Origin: Chryseobacterium indologenes
GTDB taxonomy: Bacteria > Bacteroidota > Bacteroidia > Flavobacteriales > Weeksellaceae
Direction of reading: 5' to 3'
NCBI GenBank assembly: GCA_001013295.1
Contig: LAZY01000036.1
Span: 1 to 64,000, forward strand
Length of the DNA: 64,000 nucleotides
The notes under the pieces are model-generated. The model did not search any database. It was not told where the DNA came from and saw only the letters and a program-made list of their open reading frames with translations. Each line of letters starts with the position of its first letter. Within the stretch, counting starts at the first letter, position 1. Below, in pieces: positions 43,938 to 52,772 of this stretch. The position numbers and the translations under genes are program-made.

Positions 43938-44363
43938 TTAAGGTTTCTGCTGGCTTCCATATCGTATAGCTGCTTCAAGAATGTCTATATTTACATCTTT
44001 AAGAGCTTTGAATTTAATACAGTATCCGGTCACACTTGCTTTTCCAATTTTTTCTCCAAATGTTCTGTTCAGATAAGTTTTGTCATCTATTCCCATAATA
44101 TAGACCGATATACCTGTTGTATTGGCACTCATACCGATCTGATAAAAATCTTTGGTTTTTCCGTCTGCATAGGTCATTGTATAAAGTCCATAACCGATAT
44201 TCGGATTGGAAACAATTTTACCTTCATTGTTTTTACCATCCAAAAACCACAGTCGACATCCCGGCATGAGCTCCATAATGATACGGTGAAGTTCCTGCAT
44301 ATCGCTGAGTTTGGGTTCAGACTGGCTGGTGATGTATTCTTCGATCTGGTGTTGAATGGTCAT
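43938..44363 (-). CDS. DUF1801-like protein
   Basis: A 141-residue soluble protein with a DUF1801/YdhG-like pattern: LHRIIMELMPGCRLWFLDG near 25-43, IGYGLYTMTYADG, and GISVYIMGIDDKTYL near 84-98. The function of the family is unknown. The longer frame to 44444 overlaps the neighbouring gene, so I chose the ATG at 44363, five bases after that gene's stop; the two are likely one operon. Confidence 0.72.
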   Translation of the reverse strand: MTIQHQIEEYITSQSEPKLSDMQELHRIIMELMPGCRLWFLDGKNNEGKIVSNPNIGYGLYTMTYADGKTKDFYQIGMSANTTGISVYIMGIDDKTYLNRTFGEKIGKASVTGYCIKFKALKDVNIDILEAAIRYGSQQKP

Positions 44364-44367
44364 ATGG

Positions 44368-44955
44368 CTATATTTCTTTTTGTATAATAATCCCTTTAGT
44401 CTGCAGATACTGGTCAATATCATCGTCATCAAGTGCATTACCATTATTCAGGTCATAGATTCCGCCAGCTCCGTCTGAAGATTCTAAAAAGGCATGCAGC
44501 GTAGACTGAGTTTCTTTTTTAGCATTTTTCCAGCAATGAAGAAGGAAATCTTTCTCCAGTTGAAACTGATTTTCCCAATAATTGGCAGGATCCAAATCGT
44601 CAAATTCGTCAAGATGTTCAGAATAATCAATATTGTTTTCATCCAAAACGTCTCTGCATAATTCATGCACCTGAATATAATCATAGTCTTCTAATCCGTG
44701 TTCTTTCAAATGAAGTTCAGGAGTCTGAATCGTTTTATCCTGATCATAATAATCGTAGCTGGGGGAAACAAAAATAAAACTTAAAGGGCTTGAAGCATAA
44801 TAGCATACACTAAGCACTTCAATGTTGGCATTATCTTCTCTGAATTTATATTCTGAATCTAAAATGTTTGTGAAAAAATCAGTGATTGGTTTTTCCCGGG
44901 GGAACAAAAATGTTTTTTTGAAAGCTTCATCAATTTCCAGTTCTATGTTTTCCAT
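44368..44955 (-). CDS. Acidic protein of unknown function (immunity-like)
   Basis: A 195-residue strongly acidic protein with no signal peptide. Acidic runs include EHLDEFDDLDPANYW and ALDDDDIDQYL. Its size, charge and position beside other short orphan genes resemble immunity proteins of polymorphic toxin systems, but there is no recognised domain. It directly precedes the DUF1801-like gene. Confidence 0.6.
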   Translation of the reverse strand: MENIELEIDEAFKKTFLFPREKPITDFFTNILDSEYKFREDNANIEVLSVCYYASSPLSFIFVSPSYDYYDQDKTIQTPELHLKEHGLEDYDYIQVHELCRDVLDENNIDYSEHLDEFDDLDPANYWENQFQLEKDFLLHCWKNAKKETQSTLHAFLESSDGAGGIYDLNNGNALDDDDIDQYLQTKGIIIQKEI

Positions 44956-45080
44956 GTCTATATTAAGTTTTTTGTGAAGGTAAAAATAAAAAAAGCAACG
45001 GGCTCAAATATTTGATTAATGTTGATTTTTAACCGCAAATTTTCCTCCCATATAGAAGGGCAGAAATTTCTTTGAATGAT

Positions 45081-45989
45081 CTAATGGTTCGTTTTGTGGA
45101 CGAAATCGGAAATAGCTTTCACAAATTTTTTATTTTCTTCATAATAGAGTATGTGTCCACCATCGATTTCCACCACCTGCTGATCAGGGAATAGAAAAGA
45201 GGTGAAATGTCTTTCTCCGATAGAATGATCTTTTGTTCCTGTAATGATTAGCGTAGGAACTTTTATGGATGAGGTCAACGGAGTGTAATCCTTCCAGTAT
45301 TCCTGTATAGAAAATGCTTTCTGGGCGAAGTCGAAGGTGCTGGGATTTTTATGATCGATTTTATTTAACAGCTCTATATTTTCTTTATGGTCAGAGAGCA
45401 TCTTGTAATCCAGTCCCTTTTTACCCAATGCTTTTTTTGCGGTGATGAAATCTGACAATAAAGTAGCATCTTCAGCTTTAAAATCAGTATTCATCAGTTT
45501 ATTCATATAACTGATCTGCTGCTGAAGTGAATATTTCATGTTTAAAGTACAGTTGGCGAGAATGAGACCCTTCACATGATCCGGATATTTTGAAGCATAT
45601 TGGGTGGCCAGAATTCCTCCAAAGGAATGTGCCAGAAGATAAACTTTTTCTGCACCGTAGTGTTTTCTGATCTCTTCAATATCCTCTATCATTCTGTCTG
45701 GTGAATAATTTCCTTCTGATGAATTTTCTGAATAACCGCTGCCTCTCTGATCATAATACACCATGGTAAGATCAGATTCCAGTTTATTGCCACCCAGATT
45801 TTCAAAAGAGGTACTCCATGCACCCGGTCCGCCATGAATAAAAATAGCTATCGGCCCCTTACCGGATTTTTTAGTATATAGTTTCACCTTATCGCTGGTT
45901 AGAATGAAATGGCTTTCTTTATCCTGAGCTTTTACCGTATGATTGAATAGGAATATAAAAAGGAAGATGATTTTTAGGAGTCTGGTCAT
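45081..45989 (-). CDS. Exported alpha/beta hydrolase, prolyl-aminopeptidase-like
   Basis: A 302-residue protein with a signal peptide (about 1-21, ending KAQ). It has the proline iminopeptidase-type HGGPGAW (52-58), DQRGSG (80-85) and the nucleophile S122 in AHSFGG. The acid and histidine are in ITGTKDHS and DGGHILYYE. It may be a periplasmic peptidase or esterase. A TAnnTTTG box precedes it by 43 bases, so it has its own promoter. Confidence 0.85.
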   Translation of the reverse strand: MTRLLKIIFLFIFLFNHTVKAQDKESHFILTSDKVKLYTKKSGKGPIAIFIHGGPGAWSTSFENLGGNKLESDLTMVYYDQRGSGYSENSSEGNYSPDRMIEDIEEIRKHYGAEKVYLLAHSFGGILATQYASKYPDHVKGLILANCTLNMKYSLQQQISYMNKLMNTDFKAEDATLLSDFITAKKALGKKGLDYKMLSDHKENIELLNKIDHKNPSTFDFAQKAFSIQEYWKDYTPLTSSIKVPTLIITGTKDHSIGERHFTSFLFPDQQVVEIDGGHILYYEENKKFVKAISDFVHKTNH

Positions 45990-46031
45990 TGTTTTAAAAT
46001 TGTATCAAACGAAAATTGAATTGCCGTACCT

Positions 46032-46039
46032 CAAAGATA
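46032..46039 (-). promoter_or_regulatory. -7 promoter element
   Basis: The minus strand reads TATCTTTG (TAnnTTTG), 43 bases upstream of the hydrolase ATG at 45989. Confidence 0.4.
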
Positions 46040-46128
46040 AAGAATAATTGGCAGTAAAATAGCTGCTTAAGACGATTTATTGGTATCCAAAGTACCCTGA
46101 TTTTGTACTGCAAATATTGATAAATAAT

Positions 46129-46746
46129 TTAATCCCTTACCCGAAATAACAATAGTTCAGTTTCTGATAGTATTTTGTATTCGAAATTGATTTCTTTCCA
46201 GATATTGATCAGTTTTTCTTTTGCGACCTGATCATCAGATACAACAACGCAGTGGTCTGTAGAATTCCACTCTGGTTTGCGTATCAGATCAAATCGGTTA
46301 TCCACTTCCTTGTCCATTCTTCTCACTCCGGTTAAGATTGACAAACAATCAACATCATCCGTATTGATATAATTTCGACGCAGAATATTCTTTTTTATCT
46401 TTTCGGTCAATAGATGTGAGTGGCTAGGATTTTCTTCATTATTTTCAAATAAATCCATCAGATACTCATGATCCTTTATTTTTTCTTTTGTTTCATCTGT
46501 TTCAAAAAGCTGACAGATGTCTTCATCAAACCATTCTCTGGAGCCTAAAACTCTGTATTCTTTTGTAGCTTTATCATAAACCACAGGGCCGGATCCGATA
46601 ATATGTCCTCTTTCATCATCCATATCATATATTTTATGTTTCCAGAAGACGATCACTATGTCTTTGGTGTCGAAGTATTCCCGGATTTCGTAATCAGGGC
46701 TGATTTCTTTTTCAATAAGTTCCTGAACGTACTTTAAATTGATCAT
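46129..46746 (-). CDS. Acidic protein with YrhB/Imm35-like segment
   Basis: A 205-residue soluble protein. GSGPVVYDKATKEYRVLGS near 46-64 resembles the YrhB/Imm35 immunity fold (a short sheet with a conserved GxGP and an aromatic turn). The rest is acidic and unrecognised. The frame extends to 46836, but those residues are hydrophobic and unrelated, so the ATG at 46746 is preferred. Confidence 0.55.
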   Translation of the reverse strand: MINLKYVQELIEKEISPDYEIREYFDTKDIVIVFWKHKIYDMDDERGHIIGSGPVVYDKATKEYRVLGSREWFDEDICQLFETDETKEKIKDHEYLMDLFENNEENPSHSHLLTEKIKKNILRRNYINTDDVDCLSILTGVRRMDKEVDNRFDLIRKPEWNSTDHCVVVSDDQVAKEKLINIWKEINFEYKILSETELLLFRVRD

Positions 46747-46867
46747 GGTAATGAATATTAACGTTAATGAATTGAAGTATCCTGTTGTAAATTTAAATAC
46801 TAATATGAAAAACCTGCCACTTCCTTGAAATAGCAATGATTAAAAACTCAAAAAGATTGAACCGTTT

Positions 46868-47449
46868 TTATGGAAAATCAAGTCTTACTTTTTGTATCTC
46901 TTTTGAATGGTGCGGATGGGTTTTATCCGGCAGAACCCAGTCTACATAAAGTTCTCTATTTTCGATACGGATGCTGTCAATACAATAATGAGGAAATAGA
47001 CTTGAACAGTTTTTCCAGTTTTCTCCTATGAATTGTTTTTTCTTACCATCAATACTTTCTGCCACCAGTTTATAAGGCAAAGAATCTGTTTCGTAGACTA
47101 CAATACCTTTTACACGTTCATAGGATAATGGATTTTCATACAGTTTTACTTCATTATTGGTAAATGGTAAAATCAAATCGGTCCAGGTATCACTTCCATT
47201 TGAATGTCTGAGGCACATGTATTTTTCATTGCTCCATTGTAAATGAGTTTTATCATCAAGATAATGGTTGCTGATGGATTTTGATGAACGGAGAGATGTT
47301 TTTCCATTCGTCCATTGTAAAAAGGAGGTGGAATCTGTTGCTTTAATTATTTTAAATGCATGATCCTGCTTTAAAGTTTCGGTTTTGTTGTTCGAATGGC
47401 AGCTCCATAGTATACTACATCCCAGGAAAATTGAAAGCAGGTTTTTCAT
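46868..47449 (-). CDS. Putative lipoprotein of unknown function
   Basis: A 193-residue protein starting MKNLLSIFLGCSILWSC, with a probable lipidated cysteine at 17. The mature part is beta-rich with several tryptophans; no family was recognised. The longer frame to 47518 would overlap the NUDIX gene, so the ATG at 47449 is chosen. Confidence 0.65.
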   Translation of the reverse strand: MKNLLSIFLGCSILWSCHSNNKTETLKQDHAFKIIKATDSTSFLQWTNGKTSLRSSKSISNHYLDDKTHLQWSNEKYMCLRHSNGSDTWTDLILPFTNNEVKLYENPLSYERVKGIVVYETDSLPYKLVAESIDGKKKQFIGENWKNCSSLFPHYCIDSIRIENRELYVDWVLPDKTHPHHSKEIQKVRLDFP

Positions 47450-47483
47450 GATATTGTATTTATTTGAATTGATGCATTGTATC

Positions 47484-47888
47484 TCAGTCCAATAGGTTAT
47501 TACGATGTAGATCATCAAAAATTAACTGATCAACTTCCGATATTTTGTCTTTGTCTGAATAGTTCAGCCATCTCATTTCTTCAATTTCAGCACTGGCTTT
47601 TAATTCCCCTGAATAATTCCCGGAATAACAGGTCATTTTTACGATGATCCCTTCTTCATGGCTATGTGCCTGAGCTTCATAAGTTCCCATGTATTGAAGC
47701 GTTGCAGGATCAATTGTGACACTTAATTCTTCACTGATTTCACGGATCAGAGCTTCTTCATCAGTTTCTCCCATTTCCCTTTTACCGCCCGGAATATAAT
47801 ATTTGTCTTTTCCGTAGCTTTTGGTTGAGAGAATTGATTTGTTTTTTAGTTCAATCCAGGCGAGTTTGTCTATTAGTTTTTTTGACAT
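47484..47888 (-). CDS. NUDIX hydrolase
   Basis: A 134-residue NUDIX-fold enzyme. The Nudix box starts at G35 (GKREMGETDEEALI) and continues REISEEL (49-55) with the metal-binding glutamates 50, 53 and 54. Such enzymes cleave nucleoside diphosphates linked to another group; the exact substrate (for example oxidised dNTPs) is not predictable. It is upstream of the lipoprotein gene by 34 bases. Confidence 0.88.
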   Translation of the reverse strand: MSKKLIDKLAWIELKNKSILSTKSYGKDKYYIPGGKREMGETDEEALIREISEELSVTIDPATLQYMGTYEAQAHSHEEGIIVKMTCYSGNYSGELKASAEIEEMRWLNYSDKDKISEVDQLIFDDLHRNNLLD

Positions 47889-47918
47889 TTTGTAAATATA
47901 TTGTTTTGTTAGTATTTG

Positions 47919-48404
47919 TTATTTAAAAATTTCCTTTAGTTCATCCCTATATGAAAAGCTTTCATAACCTAAATTTTTGAATTTTGTTTTTGTAAATTTT
48001 TTGACTTCATCATAATTTCTATGATAAAACTGAGAAATTTTTACAACCTTATTACCGTTTTTATATAAGTATAGGTATTCATATGTCCCTCCTTTTGAAC
48101 TTATAATACTATATTTCAAACCCTCTATTTCAGATAACAGGTATTTTTTTTTCTGAAGGCCTAAAAATCTTTTGACAATGATTTCGTTCTGAGTGATTTC
48201 TACACTGATGAATTTCGTCTTGATTTCTCCAAAGATTATTAAGGACGAGAAAATAAGTATAGATGGAATGAAAATTTTAGGAAACAATTTGTCGTCATAA
48301 TAAGAATCAGTAAAAAGTAATAGTGAAACATTTATTACCGAATAGATAATTGCTGGGAACAGAAGTAAAGGAAATATTGACTTTATGGTAAATTTTGTTT
48401 TCAT
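47919..48404 (-). CDS. Two-helix membrane protein with PH-like cytoplasmic domain
   Basis: A 161-residue protein with two transmembrane helices (about 10-32 and 44-60). They are followed by a beta-rich domain with ISVEITQNEIIVKRFLGLQ and a LLSEIEGLKYS segment, the style of bacterial PH-like (bPH/YcxB) domains. The function is unknown. It lies 30 bases before the NUDIX gene. Confidence 0.6.
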   Translation of the reverse strand: MKTKFTIKSIFPLLLFPAIIYSVINVSLLLFTDSYYDDKLFPKIFIPSILIFSSLIIFGEIKTKFISVEITQNEIIVKRFLGLQKKKYLLSEIEGLKYSIISSKGGTYEYLYLYKNGNKVVKISQFYHRNYDEVKKFTKTKFKNLGYESFSYRDELKEIFK

Positions 48405-48474
48405 TAGTAAAAAATTATCGGATGAATCATGTTTGCAAAGAAAGAATTGTGTTTTTTTGGCTCATTCTCCGAAA

Positions 48475-48936
48475 TCATAGCCTGTTAATTGCTTGTTCTA
48501 CATAATCATAAGCCAAGCGCAAAATTTCTTCGTTGGTAGAAAAACCTGATTCTTCCAGAAATTGTATTTTCAACCTGACGTTGTTAAGGAATTCCAGATC
48601 CGGATTTTTAACATTTTCAATATAAAACATGTCAAAGAGTAAGCAATCACAATCTTCGTAATCTTTTAGCAGAATAAATTCTTCAAAGAACAAGTGATAA
48701 TTGTCAATGTCTATCTTTCTGTTTTCGTCATAATGTAATATTGCTCTTGCAAAAATAGAATGTTCATGATCTTTAAAATTGGCCAGATCACGATCCAGTT
48801 CTTTCCAATCCTCGTTATTAAATGTATCAAGAATTTCGTAGATACTTTCATTCCCACCGTTTACCCAATAATCGCCATCTGTCTTTTTATCTTTTTCAAT
48901 GATCTGTTTAATCGTTAGAATTTTATCTGTTGTCAT
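48475..48936 (-). CDS. Acidic helical protein of unknown function (immunity-like)
   Basis: A 153-residue acidic soluble protein with helical repeats and no signal peptide. It contains LFFEEFILLKDYEDCDCLLF near 83-102. Length and composition fit small immunity-type proteins found in such islands, but no family is recognised. Confidence 0.6.
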   Translation of the reverse strand: MTTDKILTIKQIIEKDKKTDGDYWVNGGNESIYEILDTFNNEDWKELDRDLANFKDHEHSIFARAILHYDENRKIDIDNYHLFFEEFILLKDYEDCDCLLFDMFYIENVKNPDLEFLNNVRLKIQFLEESGFSTNEEILRLAYDYVEQAINRL

Positions 48937-49004
48937 TCCTGATGCTGTGTTTTTTCTATTTTTAATTTTATCCGGATTGTTTTGGATCTTTTGTAGGATG
49001 AAGA

Positions 49005-49291
49005 TTAACGTCCTTCAGATAATTTTTGTTTCAGGTTTTCCGATACCAATTCGTTTTCGATCAGATAAGCGCTCATCATTTTTAAAAATTTTCGGGATTC
49101 CTTTAGGTAATTTTTTGTCAAGAAAAGTATGGTCTGTTGTTGCAAGATATACGTTTGCTCTGCTGATAGCCACCTATCAGATCATCAGGCTTTTCTGAAA
49201 GTATAGAATTTAAGGTGTCAAAAGCCTGTTTTTTCAAGCCAAAAGAGTTCGCTCTTTCGGTTAATAATGCTTCAAGTTCTTCGGCTGTCAT
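49005..49291 (-). pseudogene. Frameshifted small gene
   Basis: Starting at an ATG at 49291, the frame reads MTAEELEALLTERANSFGLK and stays helical up to SEKPDDLIGG, then loses sense and stops at 49118. Shifting frame within about ten bases near 49183 restores a coherent helical protein (EQTYILQQQTILFLTKNYLK, then KMMSAYLIENELVSENLKQK) that ends in SEGR at a TAA at 49005. Together about 95 residues. A single indel explains it; whether it is biological or a sequencing error cannot be told. Confidence 0.6.
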
Positions 49292-49370
49292 GTCATGATT
49301 ATTAGTATTCGAATTTACTAATAAATTTTGGTCTGAGAATTATTCGGGAATATGATATAAGCTACAATTA

Positions 49371-49931
49371 TTATATTTTGCGGACATTACGAATGATATT
49401 TTGAAAGATATATTCATCGATTTTTGTTGCTGTAATTCCTGGATTATTATTTTTCCACAGAAGGAATAGTTTTTCATATTCCTTTGTTGTTTTATAATTT
49501 GTGAAGATTATTTTTTTGAAGTCATTAAAATCCACAAAATTTAATTTCCAATGTCTGATAAAGTTTCCATCGCGTATCTCGAGCAATTCATAAATACCTT
49601 CTTCGTCATCTTCATCATCATATTTTCCTCTAAAATCATCAATCCTGATTAATCCTGAGAACCAATTATATTTGTCATCAGGGAATATATTTTTTAGAGT
49701 ACGATGATGATCCTCAGATTCTTTACTGAACATCCAACGCATTTTTTTTATAATTAACTCGTTGTTCTTTATTTCAAAATCTGCGACATAATCTCTCCAG
49801 CAAGCTGAAAATGATCCTATATTTTTAGGTTTTTTTTCAGGAAATTCTTTGAAGAAATACTCTAAAATTTCATTATTCAAAGAATATTTTTTCCCTTTGT
49901 AATGTAATGAATCCCGTATTTGCTGTGTCAT
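49371..49931 (-). CDS. Protein of unknown function, 186 residues
   Basis: A soluble, highly charged protein rich in aromatic residues (FSACWRDYVADFEIKNNELI near 42-61) with an acidic loop DDEDDEEGIYE near 125-135. It has no signal peptide and no known family. It is in the minus-strand run of orphan genes and might be immunity-like. Confidence 0.6.
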   Translation of the reverse strand: MTQQIRDSLHYKGKKYSLNNEILEYFFKEFPEKKPKNIGSFSACWRDYVADFEIKNNELIIKKMRWMFSKESEDHHRTLKNIFPDDKYNWFSGLIRIDDFRGKYDDEDDEEGIYELLEIRDGNFIRHWKLNFVDFNDFKKIIFTNYKTTKEYEKLFLLWKNNNPGITATKIDEYIFQNIIRNVRKI

Positions 49932-50081
49932 TTTGATGTAATGGTGTTTATTGAATGAAATCAGAATATCAAATGAATTTTAAACGGTTTCCCGCCTGCT
50001 TACATTAGTCAATCTTTCTGTTTTAAGTCAGGAGACTCATGATGATTTTTTAAGTGCTTATATCATTTTTACCAAAACAAT

Positions 50082-51200
50082 CTATATATAGCCATATATG
50101 ATGGAGGTTATCGTATGAAGAACTGCTGATATTAATGAGATACCTATTAACAGAAATGGAGGTAGGTTTATTTTATTTGCTTTAATAAATACAAATAGGG
50201 CCAGTAATAATGGAAACGAAAATCCTAATAACAGCCTGGGACCTAAGACATCAATTCTTGTGAAATAAGCAGAAGCTAATGTTAAGCATATAAATGTTAA
50301 ACTGTTGGCGATCAAAAAAATGTTATATTTTGATACATAATATTTGCTTTTCTTAAGCACGGAAAATATGGCTATTCCCAATATTCCCACGATTCCTAAT
50401 GAGAGCAGGTAGGAAAGTTGCCATATATGGGTCAGGCTTTGTAATTCTACTATTTTACTGATGGGGCGTCCGAATGGCTCTATGGTTGTTGTAATTTCAT
50501 ATTTGGATAAACTGATATATTTCATGAAATTCAACTTTGTGAGTTCTGAGCGATTACCTGTGAAATACCCTGTGAATTGATAGTTTAAAAAAAGATAGAA
50601 CACTAAGACCAGAACGCTTATAAAACATGAAGCCAGAGCATAAAAGTACTTTTTACTTAATCGCACATACAATAAACTTAATATTGCTGTAGGGAAGACA
50701 AAGAATATTGAATTGTATTTCGTTAAAATTAGCAATACCAGAGTTATTGTATTTTTTAACAGATATTTTTTAGGGTCAATTTTGTCTGTGTAGAACAGAT
50801 AATTTAAATGAAGAAATATAATAAGAAGTGGTAATATTATATTTTCACTCCATGCAAAAATATAATTATACTGAAACGATGAAAATGCCAGAATGGCCCA
50901 GATTTCTTTCCAATAGAATTTAAATTTATACGTGTAAATAAAGCAAAACAGGATCGATATAATATTAATGATTTTGTAGGTGATCAAATAATCGTTGATG
51001 ATGATATTGATTATTTTTAACAGACTAGGATAAAATATTGGAAACAGTGAATCTTTAATGATTGGCAGATGATCAGCAATTTCTATATAATCATATGAAT
51101 CAGGGGTTAAATAGTCACCTATATACCAGGCTATAATTAAGTTGATAAAAATGACAATCGGTAAAATAATAAAATATGAATCTTTCTGTTTACAAATCAT
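50082..51200 (-). CDS. Polytopic membrane protein, GT-C glycosyltransferase-like
   Basis: A 372-residue protein with about ten hydrophobic helices. An early loop contains YIGDYLTPDSYDYIEIADHLP, where an acidic pair follows the first helix as in GT-C fold polyprenyl-sugar transferases. No specific family is confirmed. It may glycosylate an envelope polymer. It is flanked by orphan genes with no sugar biosynthesis genes. Confidence 0.6.
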   Translation of the reverse strand: MICKQKDSYFIILPIVIFINLIIAWYIGDYLTPDSYDYIEIADHLPIIKDSLFPIFYPSLLKIINIIINDYLITYKIINIISILFCFIYTYKFKFYWKEIWAILAFSSFQYNYIFAWSENIILPLLIIFLHLNYLFYTDKIDPKKYLLKNTITLVLLILTKYNSIFFVFPTAILSLLYVRLSKKYFYALASCFISVLVLVFYLFLNYQFTGYFTGNRSELTKLNFMKYISLSKYEITTTIEPFGRPISKIVELQSLTHIWQLSYLLSLGIVGILGIAIFSVLKKSKYYVSKYNIFLIANSLTFICLTLASAYFTRIDVLGPRLLLGFSFPLLLALFVFIKANKINLPPFLLIGISLISAVLHTITSIIYGYI

Positions 51201-51355
51201 TTTTGAAAGTTACTATTAATATAAATATGGGTTCGTGTCACGAACTTACAAATTTCCTGATGATTGTGAAACTCAGCTGACCACAAAAAGATAACAAGTT
51301 TCCGGGACTTCTCTATAAAAAACGGATTCATTTAGATTTTTCCGCTAAAGATCTC

Positions 51356-51455
51356 TTAGAAACGATCACCATTCCCCTGAGGACCGAATAGCTTTGTTTT
51401 AATAGCTTCAAAATCAGACAGTTTTTTTGCGACGGTGTGCTTTGGGGGAAATATT
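51356..51455 (-). pseudogene. Possible C-terminal fragment of a lost gene
   Basis: In the gap directly after the metallophosphoesterase, a different frame reads NKIFPPKHTVAKKLSDFEAI, then KTKLFGPQGNGDRF and a TAA at 51356. The composition is protein-like and the frame is open back into the neighbouring gene, but it has no start of its own. It could be the tail of a gene lost by recombination, for instance a toxin, or chance. Confidence 0.3.
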
Positions 51456-52304
51456 TTATTGCGATTTCCAATTGTATTTTGTCATTTTATTGGTCAGTTT
51501 CTGATCCACGATTTCAAGGTCTAATTTTCCGTTTTCTTTTGTCAGTATAATCATGCATCCTTTTTCTAAAATTCCACTTTCATTAAATTCAAGCTCTTTT
51601 ACCTTGATGGATTGTGTGATACCGTTTTCATCTGTTTCCTGTTTGAAGGGTTCTCCGGTATGTCCATAAAAATGGTAATGAAAAATCACATGATCTAATA
51701 CTTCTCTGATTTCGGTCATTCCATAGCCTCTCTGGGAGCTGTCATCTTTGTCATGGGTGATTAAAACATCAAAAAGATCTTTTGTTTTAAGCAGTTTTTT
51801 TATTTCTTTTCTTTCGTAATCCTGAATGAACCGCTTTTCTGATCTTCCTTTCCGGTCTCCAATTCTGCCAATACCTACAAAAGATAAAATTTCATTATCA
51901 GTTTTTAATTCCTGTTTTAGGCCAGATTTACATACGAAGACTTTTCCATAAATATCAATAGGAAACAGACTTCCCTGAAAATTTTCTTTTTCCAAGTGGT
52001 CTAAAAAATCATGGTCTTCATGATTTCCCCGTACACAGATCATATCAATATTAAGTTCATCTAAAAATGACTTAATGGCTGGATTTATCGTTGTAAAGTC
52101 GTCATGAAATCCTAATTCGTCCCTATCATATTGGGCATGTTTTATCGTTGCTTTGTCCAGATTTTCAATATTGGGATAGGCTCCCATATCTCCACATTGC
52201 AGAATAAAATCAATGGTATTGCCTGTTTCTTTTTGGTACAGATCAACCAATTTGAATGGTAATAATATTTTTCCGTGGATGTCAGAAAAAATGGCTATTC
52301 TCAT
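51456..52304 (-). CDS. Metallophosphoesterase
   Basis: A 282-residue calcineurin-like phosphoesterase. Metal ligands are visible in order: FSDIHGK (6-12), CGDMG (near 36), RGNHEDHDF (near 96-104), LITHDKDD and YGHTGEP. It has no signal peptide. Substrates of the family range from nucleotides to phosphoproteins. It stands alone at the head of the orphan-gene run. Confidence 0.85.
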   Translation of the reverse strand: MRIAIFSDIHGKILLPFKLVDLYQKETGNTIDFILQCGDMGAYPNIENLDKATIKHAQYDRDELGFHDDFTTINPAIKSFLDELNIDMICVRGNHEDHDFLDHLEKENFQGSLFPIDIYGKVFVCKSGLKQELKTDNEILSFVGIGRIGDRKGRSEKRFIQDYERKEIKKLLKTKDLFDVLITHDKDDSSQRGYGMTEIREVLDHVIFHYHFYGHTGEPFKQETDENGITQSIKVKELEFNESGILEKGCMIILTKENGKLDLEIVDQKLTNKMTKYNWKSQ

Positions 52305-52493
52305 AGAGTAAATTCGTTTTTTATTGTCATCAGTTTTTTTTAGGACTTCATTTCTATTGTTCTTTATTTTCTGAAGGCCTCATTTTTTGTGATGTTTTAT
52401 GGGAAAAATTTAACTTTCTTACAGTTTCAAAGCTGGAAAATAAGTCTTGTCTTTATTTTATAAAGAACCCGAACTGCCTTTGCATAAGCTTTT

Positions 52494-52721
52494 TTAAGGC
52501 ATCCGGTCTATTATTTCTCCTAATTTTTCAGCAATATTATCTTTTGACATATTGATTATTTTCCATGATCCTCCATCAAACTTTGAAATGGTAATGAAAT
52601 GATCTTTGTCAAATTTAAAAGTATAATAATAAGCACCATCTATTTTGTCTACATTTCCTATAATCTCGATATTATATTCCGTATTGTTGAAGTTTAAATT
52701 AATTATATCCGGTTTTTCCAT
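52494..52721 (-). CDS. 75-residue paralog A of the kelch-associated small protein
   Basis: A 75-residue cytoplasmic protein, MEKPDIINLNFNNTEYNIEI at its start, nearly identical in length and about 80 percent identical by eye to the protein at 62473-62700. It follows a kelch-repeat gene on the same strand by 51 bases. The frame extends to 52772, but the paralog supports the ATG at 52721. The fold looks beta-beta-beta-alpha; the function is unknown. Confidence 0.72.
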   Translation of the reverse strand: MEKPDIINLNFNNTEYNIEIIGNVDKIDGAYYYTFKFDKDHFITISKFDGGSWKIINMSKDNIAEKLGEIIDRMP

Positions 52722-52772
52722 TTGGTTTTTCGGGTTTAATATTGTAAAAATCTTTGAGGCTTTGCTGTCCAT

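Noticed and set aside
43905..44387. Plus-strand frame of 160 residues
   Set aside because: It is the complement of the DUF1801-like gene and has no recognisable domain.
48899..49198. Plus-strand frame of 99 residues
   Set aside because: It is the shadow of the frameshifted minus-strand gene, which reads far better as a helical protein.
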